Below are positions 23,723-34,445 of a DNA stretch of 64,000 nt, piece after piece. The position numbers and the translations under genes are program-made. This stretch comes from Certhia americana (Eukaryota > Chordata > Aves > Passeriformes > Certhiidae), in assembly GCA_018697195.1 (NCBI GenBank), contig JAGMWU010000036.1, positions 1,222,786 through 1,286,785 of the forward strand. The letters run 5' to 3'. The notes under the pieces were generated by a model. The model ran no database searches and was not told the origin of the DNA. It worked only from the letters and a program-made list of their open reading frames with translations. Each line of letters begins with the position of its first letter. The first letter of the stretch is position 1.

Positions 23723-24094
23723 CAAAGTGTGTATGGGATGGACACTTCCCAGCATCCCTGCAAGCGCAGGTGGCATCCCCAGGGCATGTGCTGAAATCAG
23801 GGACAGATTCACATTGTCCCTGCAGAGCAGAGGGACAAAATTTCCTCTCTGGGCATCACCATGGTCTGAGCACAGAATCACTGGCCATGTGCTGCCCTGT
23901 GCAGTCTGCTCCCCTCATGTCCAGCCTTGGTCTTTTGAGCAGAATTTCTAAACTTCACTTTCTAAATTTGGGAATATTGTCCTATTTTCTAAAACTATCA
24001 GCCTTGAGTGTGTTGCAGAAGAATCCCTGTATTGCAATGAGCATGTGGCTGCAGACCTGGAGGACAGAGAGTTACCTAGACTGTGGAAAACACC

Positions 24095-24262
24095 CATGGA
24101 AGTGTCCAAAAAAAACTTCTGAACGCTCCCTGGGAAGTGTTGAAGAAATGTCTAGATGTGGTGCTTAGAGACATGATTTAGTGCTGAACATGGCAGTGCT
24201 GCAATAATGGTTGAACTCAATATTGGACAGCTTTTCCAACCATGATTCCATGATTCCAAGTG
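24095..24262 (+). mobile_element. CR1 LINE 3' stub
   Basis: It contains atgtctagatgtggtgctta, gagacatgatttagtgctga, catggcagtgctgcaataat, and the terminus ttttccaaccatgattccat with a repeated gattcca. Confidence 0.92.
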
Positions 24263-24845
24263 TCTGTCCCATTTATTTCTGATGGGGCTGGCTGGCATGT
24301 TCACCTGCTGATACTGGCCCAGGTGTTGGGGTACCATAACCTGAGCACCCATCCTTGTGCCATCAGTGGAGTTAAACCAACCTACAGTGATTTGGGGTGA
24401 AAGGATTCCAGTGTTGGAAGTGTTATGAGCTGCAGTAAGGGTGAGGAGGCTTTGCTGTTATATGGCTTAGGAGGACTTTTCTGTGCTGGTCCATGGTAGC
24501 ATCACCTGATTTATTTCAACCCAAATCATCTGGAAAACCAGCTTTAACAGTGGTTTACTTTTTTAGTACTTTTAAGTCCTAAAAGAGCTGTTCTTTCCCA
24601 CATCCTACTGCATCTCTGAGGACTGTCCCTACTGTGCAAAGTGCTGAGAAGAAAATATCCTGCTTTTGGCAGAGAAAACTAGAAGGTGATGGAGGATCCC
24701 TGCTCAGGCTGCTCCTCATCTGCAGGGGTAGAACTTGGCTGGGAGTACCTGGATTTGGGATTGGGAGGAGGAAAATCCAGATTGCTGATGGATGGCGGAG
24801 TCCCCATTCGTAGCAGGAGACGTTGCCTGTGCTGGGCACCTCAAG

Positions 24846-25345
24846 GTCCCACCTCAAATCCTGGGGTCAGTTTTGGGCACCTAATGAAAATTGAGGGGCT
24901 GGAGCATCTCCATAGAAGGGAATGGAGATGGGGAAGGCTCTGGAGCACCAGAAGTGGATGAGGGAGCTGGGGGGCTGGAGTAAAGGAGGATCAGGGAGGA
25001 TCTTACAGCTCTACACAACTCCCTGACAGGAGGGGACAGCCATGTCGGGGTTGGGCTCTGCTCCCAAGGAACGAGAGACAGGATGAGAGGAAACAGCCTC
25101 AAGGTGTGCCAGAGCAAGTTAAATTAGATATTAGGGAAAATTTCCTCATGGGAAGGGTGCTCAAGCATTGGACCAGGGCAGTGGTGGAATCACCATCCCT
25201 GGAGATGTTGAAAATATGTGTGGACGTAGTATTTGTGAACATAGTTTAATGATGAACATGGTTTTGGTGCTGGGCTGATGGTAGCACTTTATGATCTTGG
25301 AGGTAATTTCCAACCTTAAGATTCTGTGATTCCATGATTCTGCAT
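24846..25345 (+). mobile_element. CR1 LINE fragment, 205 bp upstream of exon 2
   Basis: A 500-bp copy with the expected order: tcctggggtcagttttgggc, cagctctacacaactccctg, ttgggctctgctcccaagga, ttaaattagatattagggaa, ggcagtggtggaatcaccat, and the terminus ccaaccttaagattctgtga ttcc. It is the retroelement closest to a coding exon in this window. Confidence 0.95.
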
Positions 25346-25550
25346 GGGAGCCAGGGAACAGTGAGCAGTGGGAGGGGAGCAGTTGGGTGGAGGGACCAGT
25401 ACCAGGATCCCTCAGCTGAGATGTGGCCAAAAGGCTCAGTGTAGGATGGGCTCCAGCCCTGGGCTAGCTCCTCTCCACCTTTTTCCTTTTCTCCATCTTC
25501 AGTCCTTTTATCAGCATCCAGTGACTCCTTGTTTCACCTTCCTTCCACAG

Positions 25551-25615
25551 AGACACTGATGGACTCCACAACGGCAACAGCAGAGCTGGGCTGGATGGTG
25601 CATCCTCCCTCAGGG
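25551..25615 (+). CDS. EPHB2: EPHB2 exon 2 (start of mature ectodomain)
   Basis: This 65-bp internal exon encodes the N-terminal strand of the Eph receptor B2 ectodomain, just after the signal peptide. Its first two bases (AG) complete a Glu codon begun in exon 1. The next 21 codons read ETLMDSTTATAELGWMVHPP then S-G, which matches EPHB2 from memory; EPHB1 differs here (LLDTRTA, WTANPASG). The acceptor is a pyrimidine-rich tract ending in ccttccacag at 25541-25550, with a possible branch-point A at 25524 in gtgac. The donor is gtaag at 25616. The exon enters in phase 1 and leaves in phase 0, so it joins exon 3 in frame. It is too short to find without the family pattern. EPHB2 is a membrane receptor tyrosine kinase for ephrin-B ligands that guides axons and sorts cells. 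The full gene extends beyond this window on both sides. Confidence 0.96.
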
Positions 25616-26138
25616 GTAAGGCATCACCTGATAAGGACCTGGAGCTGCTCTGGGGTCTCTTGTGTACATGGATATGGCAGGCGTGGCCCAGCAAAAGTCA
25701 GGCACTCATGAAAAATGCCTTAGGAAGAGCACAAAAGGAGGTGACAGTTGAGGTTTCCAGTAGTTTTCTAGGAGATGATACTCCAAAAAATGCCCCAGTT
25801 TTGGTGGGATGTAATTCCCACCCCACAGAGTTAAAACAGTGTGGTGCTAGAGGAATCATACTCTCCATGGAGTTGGCCTGCAGCCACCTAAAGATGAGGA
25901 GAGGAAAAAACATGACAAGGCCACTGTTATTTGTCCACAATGTCTCACTTGTAGCAGGATGAGGGCATAAGGCTCTGGTCCCAAAAGGACTGTCCAGCAT
26001 CCCTGGCATCCCACAGGGAGACGTTTGCTGGCTCAGCAGAGCTGTCTGTCTTCTTTACCAGGGCCAGGTGTACCCTGAGACACATCCAAAGACCACCCTG
26101 AAGAAGCTCCTTTAGAAAGGAGCAAGGCAGTGCATCAG

Positions 26139-26347
26139 GTTGATCCCCCAGAGTGGTGGGGCACTGCCCAGGCTCCCCAGGGAAGGGTCACTGCCCCAAG
26201 GCTGCCAGAGCTCCAGGAGCATTTGGGCAATGCTCTGAGGGGTGCACAGGGTGGGATTGTTGGGGTGTCCTGGGCAGGGTCATGAGTTGGACTCAATGAT
26301 CTCTGTGAGTCCCTCCCAACTCGGAACATTCTCTGATTCTGTGATTT
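26139..26347 (+). mobile_element. CR1 LINE 3' fragment
   Basis: It contains gatcccccagagtggtgggg, ctgccagagctccaggagca, gttggggtgtcctgggcagg, catgagttggactcaatgat and gagtccctcccaactcggaa, then the terminal ctctgattctgtgatt. Confidence 0.93.
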
Positions 26348-28599
26348 CTGCACCCTTCTGCTCACGGGAGAAAACCAGAGTGGAGTCACCTCTGTGTCCC
26401 ATGTGGGGCATCAAAGTGTTTCAGAGCATCCTGCTCACCTCTGGCTGCAGTGACCAGCAGTGCCCAGCCCCCCCAGACCTGCTCCCTTGCACTTGGGTGG
26501 CCCAATCCAGCCTGGCCAAAGCCTGGAGACGCTTCCCATGCCTGTGCATGTCAGTGGTGGCTCAGGCTCTGTCCTGCCTTCCATCCACCCTCCGCAGGGG
26601 CTGGATGAAGACGTTTCCGTGGACGTCACCCCCAGGCTGACAGCATGCCCCAGATCTGAGCCGAAGAAGAAAAGAAACAGCCAAGAAAAGCCTCATCTGG
26701 GGAGATTAAACCGAGCTGGAGCAGCACGGCCACGGTGTTGCACCGGGCCCATCACCATGATAAAGGGCAGAGCTGCCCCAGCCCCGCCAGTGCCCGCCGA
26801 GGGGGATGACGGGCACACAATGGGGGGGAGCAGAGGTCAAGTCTTTTTCTCTCCTGGCCCAGCCTTTCTTGTTTGTGGTGTTTCCATATGTGAAGCACGC
26901 CCTGCTCCTGCTCCCCAGCCCGGCCGTAATGAGGCCGGGGCCTGCTGGAAGCCGTCTCCCCGGGTTATTGTGCTGCTGCCTTCTTTTGAGCTCACGGCAT
27001 GTTAATTAGAGAGCCAGGAGAAAGGGAGAGGCTTCTAATTAAGCATTGAGGAAGCGCAGGGGCTGGTGCCCAGGGATGACTTTCTCTCCCATCTGGGAAA
27101 AGGGAAGTCTGGAGCCAGCAGGCAGGGCTGTGGGAAGATGCTGGGGGCCCTGAGCCTGGCCACCAGGGTGCTCCCAGATCCCCCATCAGGGTGGGGATGC
27201 CCATCTGGACAATGCAGTGCAGTCCCAGTGCTTGGTGGGATCACCTCCTGTCTCTGGGCAGGGCCCTCAGGGGGGATATGGGCACATCATGCCCTGCCCT
27301 GTGCTCATCATGGGTTACAGTTGTGTGGTGCCTTCATGGCCTCATGTCCATGGGCAGGACAAGGCAGTGCATCCCACTTAGAGATGACTGGCCAGGGTGA
27401 GTGCAACCAGCATCACCTGGAAGACAGAAGCTGTTGCGTGCTCCTTTTTGGGGATTATTAGAGACCCCAAAGCCCAAACAGTTGCTTTATGTCTGGCTCT
27501 GAAGCTCTTGTGCCTTTCATAGATGTCCCCAAGCCCTGCCTCCAGCATCTCCTGTTCATCCCAAACCCTGAAGACCCTCATTCCACCCGTGCTGCTCCAG
27601 AAAGGCTGAGCTTTCTGGGCTCATGTCCTTACCCTCCCTGGGGACTGGGCAGGTGTGGCTGGGGGACCCCTTGGTCTTGGAGGCTGCCAAGGTGGGTGTC
27701 TGGAGTTGTCCAGGTGAGGGAGAGCCACATCAGAGGCAGGGCAAGGGAAGGAATTGCTTCCTCATGTCTTGTCCTTAATTCCCTTGCTCCTCTCCCAACC
27801 AGTGCCCTGAAAAGCAGGGAGATGCGGCAATTTTCCACTAACACACCAAATTTATTTCTGGAAAACAAAGCAAAATGCTCTGGCTGTGTTTTGCGAGGAT
27901 GCTCTTCTTGTCCCCCAGCCCTGGCAGCAGATTTACAGCCACTGCCAATCTGAAGTGGTTGGAGCTGTTGGGGATCTTCCCTGACAGCCTTCTGTTGGGC
28001 TGTGAGCCTTGGTGTGCGAGGAGCAATCTGTCTCCTGACTCTCCCTCCCCAGTCCTGGGTGCCCCTGTGAGGCCATTTACAACCTGAGGGGCTGGGGATG
28101 CTCTGCTCCTGCAGTATTTTCCCTGGATTTGGTCCTGGCACTGGTGCTGGATCTGTGCTGTGCTGCTGCCCTGCCCTGGGTGTTGTGATCCTGCACCCAG
28201 GGCAGGATTGTCCTTCGGGTGTAACATCCATGGGAAACAGCTCGGCTTCCACTTGAGCAGGTTTATGAACAAATTCAGAAGGAGCAGTTCCAGCTGGCTG
28301 GGACTGTGTCACATGCCAGCAGGACTCTGGTCCCTGCTGCCAGCATCACAAAGGTGCCCTGGGTGGGGGTGGGACTGCAGGGAGATGCTCAGTGAGCTGA
28401 GGGTTCTCCTCCCACAGAGACCCTTCCTTGTTGGTGCTTCCCAGAGGAGCAGTGGCTGGTTACAGGCTGCAGCTCATGCCCTGCATCCCCCACTCTGAAG
28501 CATCCCCGTCCTACACAGAATGGAGACAACAACTACTGGAGGATTTGGGAAAAAACAGTCTCTGAAAAGGGCAGAGAGCTGGAGAAGGCCAGGAGATGT
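26348..28599. other. Intron 2 unique sequence with GC-rich patch
   Basis: 26700-26960 is rich in G, C and CpG (caccgggcccatc, ccgccagtgcccgccgaggg, ccggccgtaatgaggccggg). It is followed at 26998-27050 by gcatgttaattagag and cttctaattaagc. This could be an intronic regulatory element. A second AT-richer piece lies at 27825-27890. No exon is recognised. Confidence 0.35.
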
Positions 28600-28868
28600 C
28601 ACAGCAGCCCTGAGCTCTGTGGGGACCCAAGGGCACAGCTGGAACTGTGTCAAGGGGGTTTAGACTGGATGTTAGGAATAGGTTCTTCCCCCAGAGGGTG
28701 GTGGGGAACTGAACAGGCTCTCCAAGGCTTCCAGAGTTCAGGAGTGTTTGGACACCACTCTCAGGCACAGGGGGATATTACTGGGGTGACTGTGCAGGGC
28801 CAGGAAGTTGACTTGATGATCCTTGTGGGTCCCTTCCAGCTCAGGATATTCTCTTCTGTAACTCTATG
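28600..28868 (+). mobile_element. CR1 LINE 3' fragment
   Basis: It contains gggtttagactggatgttag, cttcccccagagggtggtgg, aggagtgtttggacaccact, tgtgcagggccaggaagttg and gatccttgtgggtcccttcc, ending near tctgtaactctatgg. Confidence 0.93.
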
Positions 28869-29710
28869 GAGCTTCCTTCGGAGCTGGCAGAGTTAGTCAG
28901 CTGGGATGAGCTGGGCAGAGCTTCCCATGGGGAAATCTGTCACCTCCAAGCTGTCCTGCTGAGAAGAATGCTGCTGTCATGGCACAGCTTGTAGGCATGT
29001 CTGCATCCCACAGATCCTGTCCAGGACAGCTGGGGCTGGGACCTGAACACACCTGCTGGAGGAACCCAAAGCATTTGACCCTTGAAGGGGAAGGGATGAG
29101 GGCTCCAGTGGGACTTACCCACCACCTCCCTTTTTGGGAACACAGCAGGATTGGCCATGGTCTCATCCTGGCCCTGGGAAGAGGCACTGGCTGCAGCCAG
29201 CAGGTTTTATGGCTTTTGAGGAAGCAGGTCCTGTCTGCCATGCCTGTAACCATATGGTGGAAATTCCTGTGCTAAAGGTACCATGTTCCTTTGCCAGAGG
29301 CACAGCCATGCAGTGCAGCCATGGGCACAGCCCCAACTAAAACCATTTCTGTAGAGCAGCAGCCTTGCTGTCCTCCCACCAGCAGCAGAGAGGCTTGACC
29401 CTGAATCCAGGCATGGAACATAGTGCTGGTGGCAGCGAGGTGGCCCCAAGGGGCCCCTTTGTCCCCACAGTGTGAAGCCTGCCTGGGGCATGGTGTGGGT
29501 CAAACCCTGCCCAGTACAGGGCACCTGCAGTGGGGTGCTGGTGTGAGGTGCTGGGCACTCTGGGACAGCCTGTGGGATGGGGTGGGCACAGAGAGGGGCA
29601 GCTGGTGCTGGCAGAGCCTATTTGGCACATAACGGGGATGGGAAGAGGTGAGGAGGGTGGGGGAGCACCCATTCAGTGCAGCCCCTTGACTGTCTGTGTC
29701 CTGCCCACAG
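28869..29710. other. Intron 2 3' end, no repeat seen
   Basis: Unique GC-rich sequence leading to the exon 3 acceptor. Only the polypyrimidine tract and the possible branch point at 29689 were recognised. Confidence 0.6.
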
Positions 29711-30395
29711 TGGGAAGAGGTGAGTGGGTACGATGAGAACATGAACACGATCCGCACCTACCAGGTGTGCAACGTCTTTGAATCCAGCCAGAACAACTGG
29801 CTCCGGACCAAGTACATCCGGAGGCGAGGAGCACACCGCATCCACGTGGAGATGAAATTCTCTGTCCGGGACTGCAGCAGCATCCCAAATGTCCCAGGCT
29901 CCTGTAAGGAGACTTTTAACCTGTACTATTTTGAGTCGGACTTTGACTCGGCCACCAAGACTTTTCCTAACTGGATGGAGAATCCTTGGATGAAGGTGGA
30001 CACAATTGCTGCAGATGAGAGTTTCTCACAGGTGGACTTAGGTGGACGGGTGATGAAGATCAACACTGAGGTGCGCAGTTTTGGGCCCGTCTCCAAGAAT
30101 GGTTTTTACCTGGCCTTCCAGGACTATGGGGGCTGCATGTCCCTGATCGCTGTCCGTGTCTTCTACCGCAAGTGTCCCCGTGTGATCCAGAATGGGGCCG
30201 TCTTCCAAGAAACACTGTCGGGAGCAGAAAGCACCTCGCTGGTGGCAGCCAGGGGGACGTGCATTGCCAATGCTGAGGAGGTGGACGTGCCCATCAAGCT
30301 GTACTGCAACGGTGATGGCGAGTGGCTGGTGCCCATCGGCCGCTGCATGTGCAGGGCAGGCTACGAATCTGTGGAGAACGGGACCGTCTGCAGAG
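29711..30395 (+). CDS. EPHB2: EPHB2 exon 3 (ephrin-binding domain)
   Basis: This 685-bp exon has 228 full codons plus one base. It starts [20 protein letters not shown] and ends at C-R-G, split by the intron. Counting its first Trp as residue 43 (human numbering, from memory), the cysteines fall at 62, 97, 107 and 184, the two disulfide pairs of the Eph ligand-binding jelly roll. An NGT glycosylation sequon falls at Asn265. The [18 protein letters not shown] and SFGPV stretches are family hallmarks. After Cys197 the exon enters the Cys-rich (sushi/EGF-like) region. The acceptor is tcctgcccacag ending at 29710, with a possible branch-point A at 29689; the donor is gtaac at 30396. No stop or frameshift is present. 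Against remembered human EPHB2 the differences are conservative (for example Phe77 to Tyr and Tyr116 to Phe), so this is EPHB2 and not EPHB1, EPHB3 or EPHB4. Confidence 0.98.
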
Positions 30396-32164
30396 GTAAC
30401 CACAGAGCTGTCAGCGCACCTCTGCTGGTGGGGGCACTCAGGATTTGCATCTGGGATCTGCATGAGCCACCAGGGAGGGATCTCCTTGGGCAGGGGTGGC
30501 AGAGGGACTTGTGTAGAGGCTGACTGCTTCCCCAGCTCCTCACTTCCTGACCCAGGCTCATCCATCCGCTGCAGAGGCTGTGCTTGACCTCTGGGTCCTC
30601 AGAGCCACTGGGTTCAGGGTTGGCACCTGGTGCTGCTGCCATCCATGCTTTCCAAGTTTTGGAGGCACACGTGTGGTGCATGTCACCAATCCACGGGGGC
30701 TGTTACGCTGTTGGTTTTGCTGTGTGCTTTGGCATGGGCTGAATCTTTTCTTGGATGAGGGGAGTGGGTATGCAGGGTCCCAAAAAGGTACAGTGGGAGG
30801 GAGCAAGTTGTCTACAGTGGTTTCCTGGCAAGGTTCAAATGGCCCAGGGCAGGCCAGAGCTACCTGGCTCTTGTGCTCCTCAACAACCAGAGCTTTCCTG
30901 CCCTATAAACATCCTGCTTCTGTCAATGTTCTCCTGCCCCTCTAGATGTTCAGAGCAGACTCCATGAGTGCCTACTGAGCTCAGCTGAGCACCATGGAGC
31001 CACTGTGATCCCAGGCCAGCTAGAGGATCAGCACCCCCTCCCTGAGCTGATGTCTTTGCATTCCAGTCATTCATGGGCTCAGGAACATTGAGAAAGGAGC
31101 TCCTGGGCTTGCTGGGAGGGAGGTGGGGACCCCAGAGCTGTGTGATGGGCAGCTGCAGCTATGCCATGCATGGAGCAAAACACAGAGTTTGGCAAACAGG
31201 ATCTTTTTCCCCCTGTCCTGAACATCCAAATCCCTCTGCAATAGCATTGGCACACTCCAGGCAGAGACAGGGCTTCTGAGATCAATTATAGATATATCTA
31301 TCTGGTATACATCTGGCCACTGCAGAGCCAAGGGAGGAGCTGTGTGTCCTCTCCTCTGGCTGTGGAGGGGAGCCCAGGTAGAACCAACCATGGGGAAGGT
31401 GCCGGTAGTGGAAGGCAGCCACACTGAAGAGGGGAATGGACAATCTGACTGTGCTCAGTAGAAACTGCAGTCCCCTTGGAGAGGACTCCATGTCAGCTGC
31501 TGGTGGCTGGGCTGCTCATGCACCAAAATTCCAGTCCTGGTGTGCTGTGGGGATCATTTAATATCCATAACTTTATCTACTCCTCACTAAGCCACTGAAC
31601 ACCTCCTCCTACTGAGCTCGGGCAGATCAAGTGTCTTCCAGCCTTAGCAGGGATGGGGTTGGGGACAGCAAGGAAGTACTGCTGGAAACTGAGTCTGGCT
31701 AATCCCTGCCTCGAAGGGCAGATGGGGGTTTTACAACTCCCAAGTGAAGCATCCGTAGCAACACCAGAAAGCCCCCATGATTCATGGCAGCTTTTCCATC
31801 TCAGCCTGTTTTTTTCCTCCAGCAGACCCAGCCCTGCACGGTGCTTTGCTCTGATGCAAGCCGGGGTTTCTTTGGGAGCTCCCCGGTGCCACTGGGAGCC
31901 CAGCCAAAGGGCAATCCCCCTGCATGCCCAACCCAGGGCCTCTCCTGCAGAGCCCTGTCCCCGCAGGAGCAGGGGCTGAGGTAGACGGAGCCAAAAGGAG
32001 GGAGAGGCCTGTCCTCTCTTTGTCTGGGCGGCAGCAGCAGGATTTTGGGAGGTCCGGTACCTCGGCAGCTGTTTCTGCAGCCGGTGCTGGCGCACGCCGG
32101 CCCCGCGCTCCTCGCCCTCATTAATCACACCATGGCCGGCAGCCCATCGTCTCCATGGGGCAGC
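30396..32164. other. Intron 3 5' end, nothing recognised
   Basis: No CR1 copy is visible. 32085-32150 is GC- and CpG-rich (ggcgcacgccggccccgcgc) and includes ctcattaatcacaccatgg, just before the pyrimidine tract. Confidence 0.4.
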
Positions 32165-32455
32165 TGGCTGCCTCCCCTTCCCTTTCTCTTTCCCCTTCCC
32201 TTTTTCTTATGCTTTTCCCTTCCTCTTCCCCTTCTCTCTCCCCTTCTCTTTCCCCTTTCTCCTTTCCTTTCTGTTCTCCTTACCTTTGCCCTTCTCCTTC
32301 CTCTTTCCCTTCCCTTTCCCCTTCCCCTTCTCCTTCACCCTCCTCTTCCCCTTTACTTCCCCTTCCTATTCCCTTCTTCCCCTCTTCTTTTCTTCCCTTT
32401 CCCTTTGCTCTTTGCCTTTGCTTTCCCCGTTCCTTCTTTCCCTTCCCCTTCTCGT
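32165..32455 (+). repeat. Long polypyrimidine (CCCTTC/CCCTTT-type) tract
   Basis: About 290 bases almost entirely C and T on the + strand, built of degenerate 5-6-mers such as ccctttcc and ccccttc, with few purines. It leaves several reading frames open, giving misleading ORFs of Ser, Pro, Phe and Leu. Such mirror-like homopurine-homopyrimidine DNA can form triplexes; that it does so here is inference. Confidence 0.95.
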
Positions 32456-33974
32456 GTGGGGTGGAATCAGGACTGGATGGGACCCCAGGATTGTGCCAGA
32501 CTGGGACACCCCCTCCATTTTTCCCTGGCAGGCCCCAGAAAAGGAGTGAGGACTGGGAGGAGAGCCAGACACAGACTTGGCAGGACAGTCATGGCATCCC
32601 CAGCCTCTCCCAGCCCTCCCAGGGAGCTCCACAAAGGCTGGGAAGGGGCTGGTCACCCTAGCTCTTCTCTAGGTCCTAGAGAAGGACCTGTAGGATGTAT
32701 CCCTGCATCCCTGCCCTCCTCCCGCCGGATCCCTGCCCCTGGTCCCTGCAGAGGCAGTGACAGAGCCGCCTGGCTTGGGGGACTCACTCCTACATGTGGC
32801 TGGCAGGTTTGCTTGTGTTTACAGGGGTGGGAGGGAATCTGGGCCCCTTTCCAGAAGCAAAACAAAAGCAAACCCGAGCTGGCTTTTGGGGCGAAGTTCT
32901 CTCACACACTCAGGCGCCCAAACAGGATGTGGCAGGGAGCATGGGGTGCCACAGACCTGCCCCTTCAAGGAAGGGGTCCAGGTGGAGAAGGGCATCCGAA
33001 GGAATGGACAAGCCCTCTGTGCAGCTGGAAGGAGTTGCTCATTTTCTCCACTGGGTTTTTCATCTGGCTAATAGCGCGCCAGCCTGCTCGCGGCAGTGTG
33101 CACAAGGGATATTTATGGAGGAAGTTCATGCATCTAACAGCTTAAGCTCTTCTAAGCTCGCAGCCCCAGCACAAAAGGATTTGGGGGCAGTTAACAATTC
33201 TGTGTGGTTAAGAGATTTTCATTTCGCTGGGCCTGGCTTGCTGCTCCCGCAGGGCCCAGTGAGGGGCTGGCTGCCCGCTCCTCTCCACTCGCTCCTTGCT
33301 GACAAGGGGCTCCACACACGTGTCTCCCTCAGCCCCGTCCTCCCTGCTTCACCTTCTGCTCCCTGCCTACGTCTTTTCTCTCCATCTCCCTGTTCTTTGT
33401 CTGCGCCTCCCCCCTTCCCTCCCCTCCCCATCCCTCCCATGCAGCACATTAAGCGCATTTCTCCCTCTGCCTCCCGTATCCATTGGCTCCGCTCAGCCAC
33501 GGCGGAGGCAGAGCCATTGTGCTGGCTGGGCTGGCTGGACAGAGGATGGATGCTGCCTGCACAGCCTCTGCCTGCTCAGGGACAGCAGCTGATGGCTAGT
33601 GCTCCCAGCAATTCAGCCCTTCATCCCTTCTGCAGCTCCTCTCCATCACAGCAGGATCTCTCCGGGCCCTGCATCCTCTTTTTTGTGCTCATACAGCACC
33701 AAGCACAGGGAGTCCTGGTCTTGCTGCAGTGACAAGGGATGGTTTTACCCTGCAGAAGCTGGTGGGGACACTCTCTGGCTGGCAGAGACATCTGGTGTCA
33801 TCCCTTGGGGTCACAGGCCTTTCTGAGGAGGAGAAGAGCTGGTGACCTGATGGGAAGAGGAGAAACCAGGTCAGGTTCAGGCTGGCAGCTGTCTTCTCCT
33901 TAGCTCTCTTCTCTGTTCTCTGGCCCTCTACTCCACTTTTGTGAAACCCTCCTGCAATGCTGCCTCCCCAACAT
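32456..33974. other. Intron 3 sequence with a candidate conserved block
   Basis: 33030-33260 is repeat-free and has a different texture (tggctaatagcgcgccagcc, gggatatttatggaggaag, gcatctaacagcttaagctc, gttaacaattctgtgtgg). It is a candidate conserved non-coding element. A smaller CT-rich tract lies at 33345-33440. Confidence 0.35.
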
Positions 33975-34445
33975 CAGAAGGACAAGGAGCTGCTGGAGGG
34001 AGTCCAGAGGAGGCCACAGAGATGTTCTGAGGACTGGAGCCCCTCTGCTCTGCAGCCAGACTAGGAGAGCTGGGGTGTTCACCTGGTGAAGAGAAGGCTC
34101 CAGGGAGACCTCAGAGCCCCTTCCAGAGCCTAAAAGGGCTCCAGGAGAGCTGGAGAGGGACTTGGGACAAGGGAGGGAGGAAGAGCACAAGGGGGAATGG
34201 CTTCACATGGACAGAGGGTAGATGGGATCTTCAGAAGGAATTGCTGGCTGTGAGGCTGGTGAGGCCCTGGCACACGTTGCCCAGGGAAGCTGTGGTTGTC
34301 CCATCCATGGAATTGTCCAAGGCCAGGCTGGACAGGGCTTGGAGCAGCCTGGGATAGTGGAAGGTGTCCCTGGCCATGGCAGGGGATGAGATTGGATGAC
34401 CTTTAAGGTCCCTTCAGTCCAAACCCTGCTGGGATTCTCTGATTT
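33975..34445 (+). mobile_element. CR1 LINE fragment
   Basis: A 470-bp copy with ordered landmarks: gctggagggagtccagagga, gagaaggctccagggagacc, ggtgaggccctggcacacgt, ggacagggcttggagcagcc, gtccctggccatggcagggg and the terminus gctgggattctctgatttt. Confidence 0.95.

Larger units (their letters stand above)
1..25550 (+). other. EPHB2: EPHB2 intron 1 (3' part)
   Basis: Everything upstream of exon 2 is assigned to intron 1 because no signal-peptide exon with a compatible phase-1 donor is recognisable in it. If so, intron 1 is longer than 25.5 kb. An alternative is that exon 1 lies here but is too divergent or short to see by eye. It has no long ORF with recognisable homology. Confidence 0.8.
25616..29710 (+). 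other. EPHB2: EPHB2 intron 2 (complete)
   Basis: A GT-AG phase-0 intron of 4,095 bp between the two recognised exons. It holds two CR1 pieces (26139-26347 and 28600-28868) and a GC-rich patch followed by TTAATTAG-like motifs (26700-27060). I see no other gene in it. Confidence 0.95.

Noticed and set aside
1..25550. Search for EPHB2 exon 1 or a CpG-island promoter
   Set aside because: No ATG-led hydrophobic signal peptide followed by a phase-1 donor was found. GC-rich spots such as 18225-18250 are too small.
27629..28312. 227-codon minus-strand ORF in intron 2
   Set aside because: GC-rich composition explains it. No homology, start context or splice sites support an antisense gene.
29711..30395. 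EPHB1, EPHB3 or EPHB4 as the gene
   Set aside because: Exon 2 and exon 3 residues such as MVHPPSG and [17 protein letters not shown] fit EPHB2 as remembered, whereas EPHB1 has different residues at these places.
32045..33145. 366-codon open reading frame on the + strand
   Set aside because: It runs through the polypyrimidine tract, which lacks stop codons because it is nearly all C and T. The peptide is low-complexity Ser/Pro/Phe/Leu with no domain.
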